Assembly: GCA_031267075.1 (NCBI GenBank)
Contig: JAIRZU010000063.1
Span: 1 to 10,085 of the forward strand
DNA: 10,085 nucleotides
DNA from: Holosporales bacterium
Lineage (GTDB): Bacteria > Pseudomonadota > Alphaproteobacteria > RUG11792
Direction: 5' to 3'
Shown here one piece after another: positions 1-7,289 of the stretch. The position numbers were made by a program, and so were the translations under genes. Under the pieces are notes generated by a model. It saw only the letters and a program-made list of their open reading frames with translations. It had not been told where the DNA came from and did not search any database. The stretch's first letter is position 1, and each line of letters begins with the position of its first letter.

Positions 1-24
1 TACTTATAGAATCTTATATCCTCT

Positions 25-34
25 AAGGGGAGGA
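25..34 (+). promoter_or_regulatory. Strong Shine-Dalgarno site fixing the ATG at 40
   Basis: The purine-rich AAGGGGAGGA ends five bases before the ATG at 40. It is the best ribosome binding site in the first kilobase. It supports the signal-peptide start rather than the GTG at 89, although the ATG frame is broken downstream. A TATAGA at 5-10 might be a -10 element, but the -35 region lies outside the window. Confidence 0.6.
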
Positions 35-39
35 AACAC

Positions 40-1735
40 ATGAAAAGCAAACTTGTAACATCAACACTCATTCTAGGACTAATAGCCTGTGAGGCCTGGA
101 GTTCTAGAGAGAGAGAGAGAGTCCTTAGTTGAGAGAAAAGTCCCAACCAGAACTGTCTTCAAAACACAGGAAGACATTCTTGAAGCAATCAGAAGCCTAG
201 ACATACCAGCAGCCAATGTAGATACATCACCTCTGCTGAAACATATAGATCAGACACTAACTGGTCCACAAGGTGAAGAACCTCAACCAGAACCAAGGTG
301 TGTAATAGAGAGACTTGAGGAGATCGAGAGGAGACTAGATGAGTATGCCAGACTACTAGGTCACCCAGCTATGCAATCTAGAGATAGTACTGGATATGTA
401 GGTCACACTGGCCTATATCACAAGCTCTATAATGCGTTACTAACCCAGCAAGCTATGACTAGAGCAGCCCAGGAATGCCTAGCATACACTACCCCTATGG
501 CAGATCTAGAACTCTACATAACACTCTGCACAGTCCAGAACAAGGCTAATGATGGGTTGTATGCTGGAAGGAATACCTCGGTAGTCTTCAACCCTCTAGT
601 TGATCCAGATGTGAGAGATTGGGCATGGAAGCTGGTGAAGTATGAGACAGATCTTGGTATCCCACAGTGCTGGCTATACTGCTTACACAACGTTGAAACC
701 CCAACCCATACATTCAAGCATGGACTAGACCCAACACTTACAGGGCCGGAAGCTCATACAGCATACCGCTTAGCACTCCGTGAACTCCAGTATGCAGAGG
801 ATATAGGGGTCAGAACAACCTTTGGAGTCCAGTGGATGCGGGGAGATTTCGATCCTTTAGCACAACCAGAGCTAGAGCAGTTCGGGTACCTGGCAGCGAT
901 CGAGGCAACGGATCCAGGGCTAGTTGCAGTAGCAGAGCACATACAGGAGGCTGCTGATACGGATGCACCGAGAGTAGGACAAGGCGCAGTGGGAGAACTC
1001 CAGATAAGAAGGCAAGCAGTGAGGATGGTTGCAAGGGAGCCTGTGACTCATGAGGCATCATCTGGTGGTAGTAGCAGCTTGCAGGACGGATCGATGATGT
1101 CGAGTTTGATACTCTATAACATAGCAGCTAAGATTGGACCAGTTATGAGACAGATACCAGAGGAGTTGGGATTGCATGCTCTGGTGTTGAGGGTTATGCA
1201 GGCGGTCACTGCAAACCGTATAGATCAATGCATATGGGATCCGGGAGCTGGATGGGAATCCTTCATCTACAATAAGCTCCCCATAGAAATGGGCACACCA
1301 CCATCGTACTGCATCAGGATAGAGGGGACAAAAGACGGACAATATGTTGAGCGATCTCTACTTAGCAGGCCGCTGCCCGGACAACCCGACCCATCCGGCA
1401 TAAACGCGCCACTTCCAAGCGATGGTCACAATATATCGGACATCTGCGATGGCCTGAGCATCCGGTACGCAACTGTGCTCGTATACGGACCAGAAGTCCT
1501 CGAGTATGCTACGGGTACGGCAAACTACGAGATCTCGATCTATGCCAACGAACTTGACCCGTCTGAGCTGCAGAGCACATACGAAGGGACCCAACTAGAG
1601 CTACTCATCCAAGCGAGGCGCCTGGAGCGACACGTAGCAATAAGAGCCAGTTACCCCAATCCCATCATACGCTACGTCAAACCTGGGGTACGTAGTTTGG
1701 TGGACATAGACTACCTTAGTAAGCGAGATTGGTAG
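40..1735 (+). CDS. Unidentified exported lipoprotein-like protein, split by an (AG)8 tract
   Basis: I do not recognise the family. Translation from the ATG at 40 gives a short basic start (MKSK), a hydrophobic stretch and the lipobox L-I-A-C with Cys17, so a lipidated, exported protein is predicted. A strong ribosome binding site lies five bases upstream. This reading frame passes through an AG dinucleotide tract at 106-121 and stops at TGA 130-132, giving only 30 residues. The body is open in another frame from about 89 to 1735 (548 codons counted from a GTG at 89). One extra AG unit, or two fewer, joins the two parts into about 565 residues. The body has a Glu/Arg-rich predicted coiled segment near body residues 70-90, eight cysteines and a Gly/Ser-rich patch near 324-330. 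The phrase TLTGP occurs twice (56-60 and 216-220). The GTG at 89 has only a weak AGGA upstream and would lose the export signal. Alternatives are a true pseudogene or a sequencing slip. Confidence 0.6.
106..121 (+). repeat. (AG)8 dinucleotide microsatellite at the signal peptide/body junction
   Basis: Sixteen bases of perfect alternating AG are bounded by CT on the left and TC on the right. The tract encodes Arg-Glu repeats in either relevant frame, so its length can change without harming the protein except through frame. With eight units the signal peptide frame and the body frame do not match; with nine or six they do. No other perfect dinucleotide run of this length is visible in the window. 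Confidence 0.9.
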
Positions 1736-1800
1736 AGCTGGAGGCACTACGCAATCACGGAACTACGCCGATGAACGACCAGTACGCATACCAACTCACA

Positions 1801-1827
1801 GAGACGCCATCCCCACGGTGGCGTTTC
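1801..1827 (+). terminator. Candidate terminator hairpin after the exported protein
   Basis: GAGACGCCA (1801-1809) can pair with TGGCGTTTC (1819-1827) as nine base pairs, including one G-T, around a nine-base loop. It lies 66 bases past the stop codon at 1735 and before the glmU promoter elements. The T-run is short (three T within the arm), so efficiency is uncertain. Confidence 0.4.
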
Positions 1828-1831
1828 GGTC

Positions 1832-1859
1832 TGGTATGATTTCGTGATTCAGTTATAAT
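1832..1859 (+). promoter_or_regulatory. Candidate glmU promoter elements
   Basis: A perfect TATAAT lies at 1854-1859 without a clear -35 at normal spacing. Just upstream an extended -10, TGGTATGAT, occupies 1832-1840. Either could start transcription in front of glmU. The second leaves a longer leader that would contain the GGAG-ATG mini-frame at 1867-1897. Confidence 0.4.
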
Positions 1860-1873
1860 TGCATCTGGAGATT

Positions 1874-1897
1874 ATGTTGGTATTCTCGATATGGTAA
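1874..1897 (+). other. Possible 7-codon leader peptide overlapping the glmU start
   Basis: GGAG at 1867-1870 is well placed for the ATG at 1874, which is out of frame with glmU. It reads MLVFSIW and ends at TAA 1895-1897, overlapping the glmU start codon at 1891. The glmU ATG has no good site of its own, so translation by termination and reinitiation is possible. A frame this short may arise by chance. Confidence 0.2.
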
Positions 1898-3219
1898 CAG
1901 ACGTTGTGATTTTGGCTGCGGGACGCGGAACGCGGATGCGCTCATCAATTCCGAAGGTGCTACATGAGGTTGCAGGGCTACCAATAATCGATCACGTAGC
2001 TCGTGTAGTCACAAACGCCATCGATCCAATTAACTTGATTGTTGTGGGCTCAGAAGCGATTGAGCATCACGAGATTGATGGAGGAAGTGTCGTTATTCAG
2101 GATCCGCCTGATGGAACTGCCGGCGCTGTTAAGCTAGCGCTTCCTCACGTAACATCTGATAACGTAGTTATAGTATGTGGAGACCTCCCACTTCTGGAGG
2201 AGCAACATCTCGCGGCTTTACTAGAGAGTGATGCCGACGCTACCTTCATCGCTACCACATTACCACCTCACCTACTTCATATGCCGTATGGGAGGGTCAT
2301 TATTGATGGCGAACGCTTCGTGAAAATCGTTGAATTCAGAGATGCCAATGATTTAGAAAAACAGTGCCACATCATCAACACTGGGATATACAAATTCAAG
2401 ACCGAGGTGCTGGGCCGCTTCATACATCAGATTGAAAAGTCCGAATCCACAGGAGAGTACTACCTAACGGATGTGCTGGGAATGATACGCCTAGCTGGCC
2501 TATCAGTAAGTGTAATAACAGCCGACGCCTACCAACCATTTCACGGTGCGAACACTATGGGCGATCTCGCAGCCGCAGAAGAGATTATGCAGAATCGTCT
2601 CAGAGATAAGTTTATGACACTTGGGACGAAGTTGCTAGATCCAAAATCCACGTTCATGTCATACGACACTGTGATAGCAAGCGATGTCACCATAGAGCAA
2701 AATGTCGTGATCGGGAAAAATGTTAGGATTGGAGATGGCGCTGTCATAAAGGCATTCTCATACATAGAAGACTGCGAAATCGGTGAATGTGTATCGGTTG
2801 GACCATTCGCCAGAATCAGAGGCTCATCTACCCTCGAACATAACTCATCTGTCGGTAATTTCATTGAAGTTAAAGGCTCGACGATCGGAGCCGGCTCAAA
2901 GGCGAAGCACCTATCATACATTGGAGACTCGGCCATAGGACACAATGTGAATATCGGAGCTGGAACTGTTATCTGTAACTATGATGGAGTGAGGAAGCAC
3001 AGGACAAGCATTGGTAACGACGCATTCATTGGATCCAACACAACCCTCATCGCCCCACTCACAATCGGCAGCAGATCCATCGTAGCAGCCGGAAGTACTA
3101 TCGTTGATGATGTTCCTGATGACAGCCTAGCCATCTCAAGGCCTTCACAAAAAGTAATCATTGATGGCGCGAGGAGAGTGTGGGAGAGGAAGGGTAAGAA
3201 GCACAGTGGCCGAACCTAA
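1891..3219 (+). CDS. glmU: Bifunctional UDP-N-acetylglucosamine pyrophosphorylase / glucosamine-1-phosphate acetyltransferase
   Basis: GlmU acetylates glucosamine-1-phosphate with acetyl-CoA and then joins it to UTP, giving the UDP-GlcNAc needed for peptidoglycan and, where present, lipopolysaccharide. The protein has 442 residues, against 456 in E. coli. The N-terminal nucleotidyltransferase domain shows the signature LAAGRGTRM at 8-16 and PKVLH at 21-25. It also has CGDLP near 96-100, NTG at 163-165 and EYYLTD at 189-194. A linker near 220-240 leads into the left-handed beta-helix of hexapeptide repeats. There, KAKHLSYIGD carries the expected catalytic His340 (E. coli His363), and NIGAGTVICNYDG at 354-366 is canonical. 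The E. coli GVN motif appears here as GAN at 219-221. The gene stands alone, converging on trkH, with no glmS or glmM in the window. Its presence implies that UDP-GlcNAc is made from glucosamine phosphate in this cell. Confidence 0.97.
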   Translation: MVTDVVILAAGRGTRMRSSIPKVLHEVAGLPIIDHVARVVTNAIDPINLIVVGSEAIEHHEIDGGSVVIQDPPDGTAGAVKLALPHVTSDNVVIVCGDLPLLEEQHLAALLESDADATFIATTLPPHLLHMPYGRVIIDGERFVKIVEFRDANDLEKQCHIINTGIYKFKTEVLGRFIHQIEKSESTGEYYLTDVLGMIRLAGLSVSVITADAYQPFHGANTMGDLAAAEEIMQNRLRDKFMTLGTKLLDPKSTFMSYDTVIASDVTIEQNVVIGKNVRIGDGAVIKAFSYIEDCEIGECVSVGPFARIRGSSTLEHNSSVGNFIEVKGSTIGAGSKAKHLSYIGDSAIGHNVNIGAGTVICNYDGVRKHRTSIGNDAFIGSNTTLIAPLTIGSRSIVAAGSTIVDDVPDDSLAISRPSQKVIIDGARRVWERKGKKHSGRT

Positions 3220-3246
3220 GGCAGAAGGCGAGCTAATAGACCTCTC

Positions 3247-3373
3247 ATACCAAATCTCATAGATAACAAGATAGATAACTGACATAGCAAACAGATTGAA
3301 TCGTCTGCTCTCTTAACCCAATCAGAAAAATCTCCTTCGCAGATTGTAGCATATTATTTATGAGATTTGGTAT
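3247..3373. repeat. 127-bp MITE-like inverted repeat between glmU and trkH
   Basis: The left arm at 3247-3266 starts ATACCAAATCTCATA. It matches the reverse complement of the right arm at 3354-3373 at 19 of 20 positions. The outer 15 bases are perfect, and the one mismatch would be a G-U pair in RNA. The 87-base interior has no coding potential. The arms start with A-TA-CC and end GG-TA-T, which would fit insertion at a TA dinucleotide as IS630/mariner-type elements do, but the TA pairs could simply belong to the repeat. A very long-looped bidirectional terminator between two convergent genes is the alternative. Confidence 0.6.
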
Positions 3374-3437
3374 CACATATTTTTCCAAGCTACAATAGAC
3401 CAGTGGCATAAGTAGTTTCCAGACGGATTCCTCACTC

Positions 3438-4877
3438 TCATGGTAACGACCTCCGCCAGAAGCCCCTACTCAGGATTACGAAGATTGGGATTGCCTCGAG
3501 GCGGCCGATTATCATATCGCAGATTAATACCAGTTTCGGAAGAGCGGGGAGAGCTGAGAATTGTGAATCGTACCCAAGGTTAAATAGACACGAAACTACC
3601 GAGTAGCTTCCCTCGCCCAACTTGAAATTTGAGGTTACGCAGATGATGAATACGCTTACGACGAACACAGTGGCGATGAGTGCTATCATCGTTATTACAG
3701 ACGTTGCAAGTTCGCTGCTTACCCTTTGATTCTGGTACTTTGGGGCGCTCACATCGAGGGGCCTCGTTACCTTGCTGATATGGTGCTTGACCATCGCGTA
3801 CAATACCTGAACCCTAAAGATCTTTATCCCTCCAGATGTTGAGCCGGAGCACCCACCAATAACCGCAAGCGATAGCAGCACAATCGGTGGGATATAATTT
3901 TTTGAGGAGTCATACCCAGTAGTGGTAATCGCCGATATCACCTGGAAGATTTGATCTGAGATTACTGTGATGTCTGGCTCTACCTCCACAAACACTATCC
4001 TCACTATGATCGGGACGGCTATCATCAGAGCTACAATCTTTATGTAGCCGCGTGTTTGCTGTACTCCCCAAAAGCCTCTGAGCCCCGTCTTAAAGCATTT
4101 GACGATTTCAAAGAATGTTAAGCCTCCGACGAACATTGCACTTGCCATTATCAACTCTATGACCCCACTTCCAAACCAACCAATCCCTCCGTTCTTCGTG
4201 GAGAACCCGCCTGTGGAGATTGCGGAGACGCTATGGCAAATCGCATCAAAGTGATTCATACCACACATCTTTAACATGATGGCGAAGGCTATTATCACGC
4301 CTGTGTATATTCCAACAAATGCTCCCACCATCTGCGAAACCCTTGGGAAAAACTTCTTGGACTTATCTGAGTTTTCCGTTAGGAATAACTGCATCCCTCC
4401 TACCCTCATAAGCGGGAATGCGATGATTCCTATGGCTACGATACCAACTCCACCTATGAAGTGCAATATGAAACGCCACAATACTAGTGCTCGCGGCAGT
4501 GCTTCGATATCGTGATATATCGTAGCTCCAGTTGTCGTAATTCCGGAGGCCGCCTCGAAAAGAGCGGACATAAAGGGGAGCTTAACGCCGGAGTAGATAT
4601 AGAATGGAAACGAGCATGTGACTACTGTGACACACCAGAGTGATACAACAAGCAGGAATGCGTCCTTCCTCGTTAGAACAATCTCCTCAGATGATTTGCA
4701 CGATAGAATCGCGAGGCCCCCTAGGAATGTGCACGCTAAGATCAACGGCGTGAACACACCGACGCACTTTCCAGTTGAGATGGAGATATCGAATATCAGC
4801 GGGATCAGCATTGCAACGGCTAACCCACACACTGCAATCCCATTGATAAATGTAATGGCTCTCAGGTTGATTACCAC
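3438..4877 (-). CDS. trkH: Trk-type potassium uptake protein TrkH, membrane subunit
   Basis: TrkH forms the ion-conducting path of the Trk potassium system in the inner membrane and usually needs the cytoplasmic regulator TrkA, which is not in this window. The 479-residue protein is mostly hydrophobic and follows the four membrane-pore-membrane repeats of the family. The filter segments are ITTTGAT at 113-119, STGGFST at 221-227, ITTTGYDSS at 317-325 and FNLGYDSQ at 432-439, so all four filter glycines are kept. GGCSGSTSGGIKIFR at 341-355 matches the conserved gating-loop stretch, and MIIGRLEAIPIF near 455-466 matches the E. coli C-terminal MLFGRLEVFTLL. The start is GTG at 4877, with only a weak GAG upstream; the aligned LRAIT at residues 5-9 supports it. 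The gene is single, convergent with glmU and divergent from the exported protein gene at 5194. Confidence 0.95.
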   Translation of the reverse strand: MVINLRAITFINGIAVCGLAVAMLIPLIFDISISTGKCVGVFTPLILACTFLGGLAILSCKSSEEIVLTRKDAFLLVVSLWCVTVVTCSFPFYIYSGVKLPFMSALFEAASGITTTGATIYHDIEALPRALVLWRFILHFIGGVGIVAIGIIAFPLMRVGGMQLFLTENSDKSKKFFPRVSQMVGAFVGIYTGVIIAFAIMLKMCGMNHFDAICHSVSAISTGGFSTKNGGIGWFGSGVIELIMASAMFVGGLTFFEIVKCFKTGLRGFWGVQQTRGYIKIVALMIAVPIIVRIVFVEVEPDITVISDQIFQVISAITTTGYDSSKNYIPPIVLLSLAVIGGCSGSTSGGIKIFRVQVLYAMVKHHISKVTRPLDVSAPKYQNQRVSSELATSVITMIALIATVFVVSVFIICVTSNFKLGEGSYSVVSCLFNLGYDSQFSALPALPKLVLICDMIIGRLEAIPIFVILSRGFWRRSLP

Positions 4878-5193
4878 AATCTCACACGGGAGGTAGTTAA
4901 CAGCTTCCTGAAGGCGTCCATTAAGTGCTGGGCTAATGGATCATATTCCACTACGAACCACCTCTGACCGTCATGTAACGTCCAACATAGTACCATTTTT
5001 ATATGGTGCTTTGCACGCACATATGCTGGAGGGAGAGGAGGAGATGCTCTTGGCTTGCAAATATATCCTTGCGGATGGAACTATAATTCAGTCATGTCGT
5101 TTTCGTTATAAAATATTGGGTAAAAATAACTTGCCTTTCAGAAAAGTCTCTGGTACGCTGCTAGCGAGATGAAACCCGTTAAAGGATGAAACA
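4878..5193. other. Divergent intergenic region between trkH and an exported protein gene
   Basis: This 316-base gap must hold promoters for both divergent genes. TATAAT lies at 5082-5087 (+), with TTGCAA at 5055-5060 too far away (21 bases) to be a good -35. On the minus strand a TATGAT at 4940-4945 precedes trkH without a clear -35. A frame from 5044 to 5172 (42 codons, start MLLACKYILADG) follows a purine-rich GGAGGG and ends 21 bases before the next gene. It contains the TATAAT, resembles nothing I know, and I do not call it a gene. Confidence 0.35.
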
Positions 5194-5895
5194 ATGAAGA
5201 AAGCAACTTTTATAACAGCCACTGTGCTAATCGCTCTCAGTACACTGAGCAACGCGAATGCAGCGAGACAGGGACCAGAAACAGGAGCATATCCTCCCCA
5301 GGGTGACATGGAGTGGAAGCCAAAGGCTGTAGTTAGACAGCTACAAGGAGAGAACTGGATCCTGGTAGCCCCACCGGAGATGGTCTTGGTGCAACGACAT
5401 CTCAATGGGAATCTCGTGGATGCAACGTTGAGAGACGACGGTCAGGTTGTAGAGTTGCCAGACGGCCTACTCAGAGAAGCGGGGTCGCCAGAGGACGGTC
5501 TTACTGGTATGGCGCCCGACGACAGACCCACAGGTACGATCAACGCACAAATGAGGAGCATAAACAATGCCATAACCCGCCTTAATCGAGAACTTGGTGT
5601 AAGGGATAACACACCAAGTTGCGTCACTATTGTATACTTGGGTACAGACAAGCAGATAACAGCGAATGATATCAACGAAATCGAAAGACTGTGCGAAGCA
5701 GCAACAGGAAAGAGGATGGCCGCAAACCCAAACACACAGGTAGTTCCAACCAGTTGCAACGTAGCTATCCCGGTCAACGCAACATTCAGCCAGGGTGTCG
5801 TCCAACGGGTTGCTGGTATACAGAACGTACAGCTCAGTAACTTCCAAAGAACCGAGGGAGCGTTCACATTTACTCCATACTCTCCCCCTCAATAA
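5194..5895 (+). CDS. Orphan secreted protein with Sec signal peptide
   Basis: I do not recognise this 233-residue protein. Its start is secure: AAAGGA lies seven bases before the ATG, and the N-terminus MKKATFITATVLIALSTLS is a typical Sec signal, with cleavage predicted after ANA (residue 23). The mature part of about 210 residues is hydrophilic and rich in Gln, Asn and Pro, with no further membrane segment. Residues 115-135 (TINAQMRSINNAITRLNREL) could form an amphipathic helix. Three cysteines (143, 167, 188) lie in the C-terminal half, an odd number for a periplasmic or secreted protein. There is no lipobox. It stands alone between trkH and the tRNA-Leu(GAG) end of the rplT operon. Export to the periplasm or beyond is the only supported statement about its role. 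Confidence 0.75.
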   Translation: MKKATFITATVLIALSTLSNANAARQGPETGAYPPQGDMEWKPKAVVRQLQGENWILVAPPEMVLVQRHLNGNLVDATLRDDGQVVELPDGLLREAGSPEDGLTGMAPDDRPTGTINAQMRSINNAITRLNRELGVRDNTPSCVTIVYLGTDKQITANDINEIERLCEAATGKRMAANPNTQVVPTSCNVAIPVNATFSQGVVQRVAGIQNVQLSNFQRTEGAFTFTPYSPPQ

Positions 5896-6002
5896 CATCC
5901 TCCAAATCTCGATAGCGAGCCAATACTATGGGCATCTCGAGTGGGAGTGGGGGTCTATTGAGCAATTGAGTGGGTTAACTCTACCGGATATAAACAGGAC
6001 AT

Positions 6003-6087
6003 TGGTGCGGTCGAGAAGACTCGAACTTCCACGGATCTCTCCACAGCGACCTCAACGCTGCGCGTCTACCATTTCCGCCACGACCGC
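6003..6087 (-). tRNA. tRNA-Leu (anticodon GAG)
   Basis: This 85-base class II tRNA folds from the minus strand. The acceptor GCGGTCG pairs with CGACCGC, followed by discriminator A and an encoded CCA. The anticodon stem CAGCG/CGCTG surrounds the loop TTGAGGT, giving anticodon GAG, which reads CUU and CUC leucine codons. A long variable arm and a T-arm with GTTCGAGTC are present. It begins six bases after the rplT stop and is probably processed from the rpmI-rplT transcript. Confidence 0.93.
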
Positions 6088-6093
6088 AAACTA

Positions 6094-6507
6094 TTATTGA
6101 GGTTGTTCATTAGCAGCAGGTTCTGCAGCGGGGCTCTTACGGACAGTCACATCAGTGGTGCCTCCTCTGATTTTCGCAACCAACTGCTCAATCACATCTG
6201 GGCTTTCTACTGCGTACCTCGCCAGCACTTTCCTATCGATTGATATATTCGCCTTCGCGAGACCGTTCATGAATGTAGAGTACTTTTCTCCGAGTGCTCT
6301 GACGGCTGCATTGATCCTCTGTATCCAAAGAGCCCTCATTCGTCTCTTCTCCACTTTTCGATCACGGTACGCGTACTGCCACGCTTTTTCCAAGCGTTCA
6401 ATTGCAGGCCTGAAACATGTAGAAGACCTGCCTCGGTATCCCTTAGCAAGCTTCAGTATTTTCTTGTGTCTAGCATGGGCCGTAACCCCTCTTTTCACTC
6501 GTGCCAT
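6094..6507 (-). CDS. rplT: Large ribosomal subunit protein bL20
   Basis: L20 binds 23S rRNA early in assembly of the 50S subunit. The 137-residue protein starts with the family N-terminus MARVKRGVTAHARHKK and continues with KLAKGYRGRSST. WQYAYRDRKVEKRRMRALWIQRINAAVR at about 43-70 is the highly basic long helix, and the globular C-terminal domain follows (NGLAKANISIDRKVLA). The tail from about 117 onward, rich in Ala, Glu and Pro, is longer than in E. coli (118 residues) and is probably unstructured. It lies 29 bases after rpmI. In many bacteria L20 represses its own operon through the leader RNA; I see no clear pseudoknot here. Confidence 0.97.
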   Translation of the reverse strand: MARVKRGVTAHARHKKILKLAKGYRGRSSTCFRPAIERLEKAWQYAYRDRKVEKRRMRALWIQRINAAVRALGEKYSTFMNGLAKANISIDRKVLARYAVESPDVIEQLVAKIRGGTTDVTVRKSPAAEPAANEQPQ

Positions 6508-6536
6508 ATTCCTTCATAGCCTCCAATAAAAACTAC

Positions 6537-6731
6537 TTACACGTGAAAGTACAAGGAAGACACCTTCTTGGCATCACTAGCATGCATACACGTCATACCG
6601 CGGGCATTCCGCAGCATCCTACCACATCTCTTCCTCATGTTGTGTCTCTTCCCGCACTGGCCCATTTTCACCAGTCCGCTAGCGGTGAAACGAAACCGCT
6701 TCTTCGCGCTGCTTTTCGTCTTTAACTTCAT
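6537..6731 (-). CDS. rpmI: Large ribosomal subunit protein bL35
   Basis: This small basic 50S protein has 64 residues, close to the usual 65. It starts MKLKTKSSAKKRFRFTASG and has the central GKRHNMRKRCGRMLRNARG, which matches rickettsial L35 better than the enterobacterial form. The reading frame is open further upstream, into the tRNA-Leu(UAA) gene, but that stretch is only tRNA sequence. The ATG at 6731, with GGTGG upstream, is the sensible start. The gene sits 25 bases after the tRNA and before rplT. infC, which often precedes rpmI, is not here. Confidence 0.95.
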   Translation of the reverse strand: MKLKTKSSAKKRFRFTASGLVKMGQCGKRHNMRKRCGRMLRNARGMTCMHASDAKKVSSLYFHV

Positions 6732-6756
6732 CAAACCACCACATAGAACTCTATCT

Positions 6757-6842
6757 TGGTACCTGCTGCCGGACTCGAACCGGCAAGCCCACTGGGCGAC
6801 AGATTTTAAGTCTGTTGTGTCTACCAATTCCACCAAGCAGGC
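6757..6842 (-). tRNA. tRNA-Leu (anticodon UAA)
   Basis: This 86-base class II tRNA lies on the minus strand. The acceptor GCCTGCT pairs with AGCAGGT, followed by A and encoded CCA. The anticodon stem ACAGA/TCTGT holds the loop CTTAAAA, anticodon TAA, reading UUA and UUG. The D-arm (TGGTGGAATTGGTAGACAC) and T-arm (GGTTCGAGTCC) are standard. It is the first gene after the promoter at 6868-6897 and leads the rpmI-rplT transcript. Confidence 0.95.
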
Positions 6843-6867
6843 AACGGCAAAACCCACTAACTATCGT

Positions 6868-6897
6868 ATGGTACTATAACTTCCTGCGGGGTGTCAA
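6868..6897 (-). promoter_or_regulatory. Promoter for tRNA-Leu(UAA)-rpmI-rplT-tRNA-Leu(GAG)
   Basis: On the minus strand a perfect TTGACA (6892-6897) is followed after 18 bases by TACCAT (6868-6873, two mismatches to TATAAT). Transcription would start about 19 bases before the tRNA 5' end. The 18-base spacing is the same as in the two promoters before ffh. Confidence 0.55.
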
Positions 6898-7289
6898 TCG
6901 GAATTTCCGGCATCTCCCATCGGTGGCGGGATTGCGCTGGGTGGTGTCCAGCGCATTAGGGTGCTGCTAGCCTGGTAAATGTATCCAAAAAACAGGTGGA
7001 TGAGCTAATCTTTAGGTAATGCTCATTATGCATAATGGCGATGGACAGCTTCTCTCCACATCAATTGCCATCATAATAGTTGTTAATGATGACATACTAA
7101 AAATACAATGAGAAGGTTTATGCCCATCCCAATGGAAATAAATTCACAGGTTATCAACACAGCACCATACATCACAAAACGCCAAACTTGCAGGCGATGG
7201 ATTGGGTGTGATCGAGATTATCAACACACATGTCGCCTCACTACAACAAAAACATATTAAAATATATATCTTAGATTTGATATAGTGAT
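6898..7289. other. Gene-free region with palindrome and DnaA-box-like repeats
   Basis: I see no gene here. Besides the hairpin at 6933-6955 it holds an inverted repeat ATGAGC/GCTCAT (7000-7026) running into a 14-bp perfect palindrome, CATTATGCATAATG (7024-7037). A weak plus-strand promoter match, TTGTTA-18-TACAAT, spans 7080-7109. Two direct copies of TTATCAACACA lie at 7151-7161 and 7218-7228, one base from the DnaA box core. A strongly A+T-rich stretch at 7240-7290 sits next to the acpS end. This mix could be regulatory or a minor origin-like site; the neighbouring genes do not match known rickettsial origins. Confidence 0.35.
6933..6955. repeat. Perfect 8-bp hairpin upstream of the tRNA-Leu promoter
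   Basis: TGCGCTGG (6933-6940) and CCAGCGCA (6948-6955) are perfect inverted copies around the seven-base loop GTGGTGT. No T-run follows on either strand, so it is not an obvious terminator. It lies just upstream of the minus-strand promoter at 6868-6897. Confidence 0.5.

Noticed and set aside
5044..5172. Small plus-strand frame (42 codons, or 78 from 4936) before the secreted protein gene.
   Set aside because: It has a purine-rich stretch upstream, but it overlaps a TATAAT, looks compositionally random and shows no signal or motif.
6732..6857. N-terminal extension of rpmI to 106 residues.
   Set aside because: The added residues are a translation of the tRNA-Leu(UAA) gene; L35 is 64-66 residues in known bacteria.
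6891..6903. GTGTCAATCGGAA matches 8830-8842 at 12 of 13 bases.
   Set aside because: Here it is the minus-strand -35 region; at 8830 it spans the ffh ribosome binding site. Different roles and reversed order relative to the 20-base repeat suggest chance.
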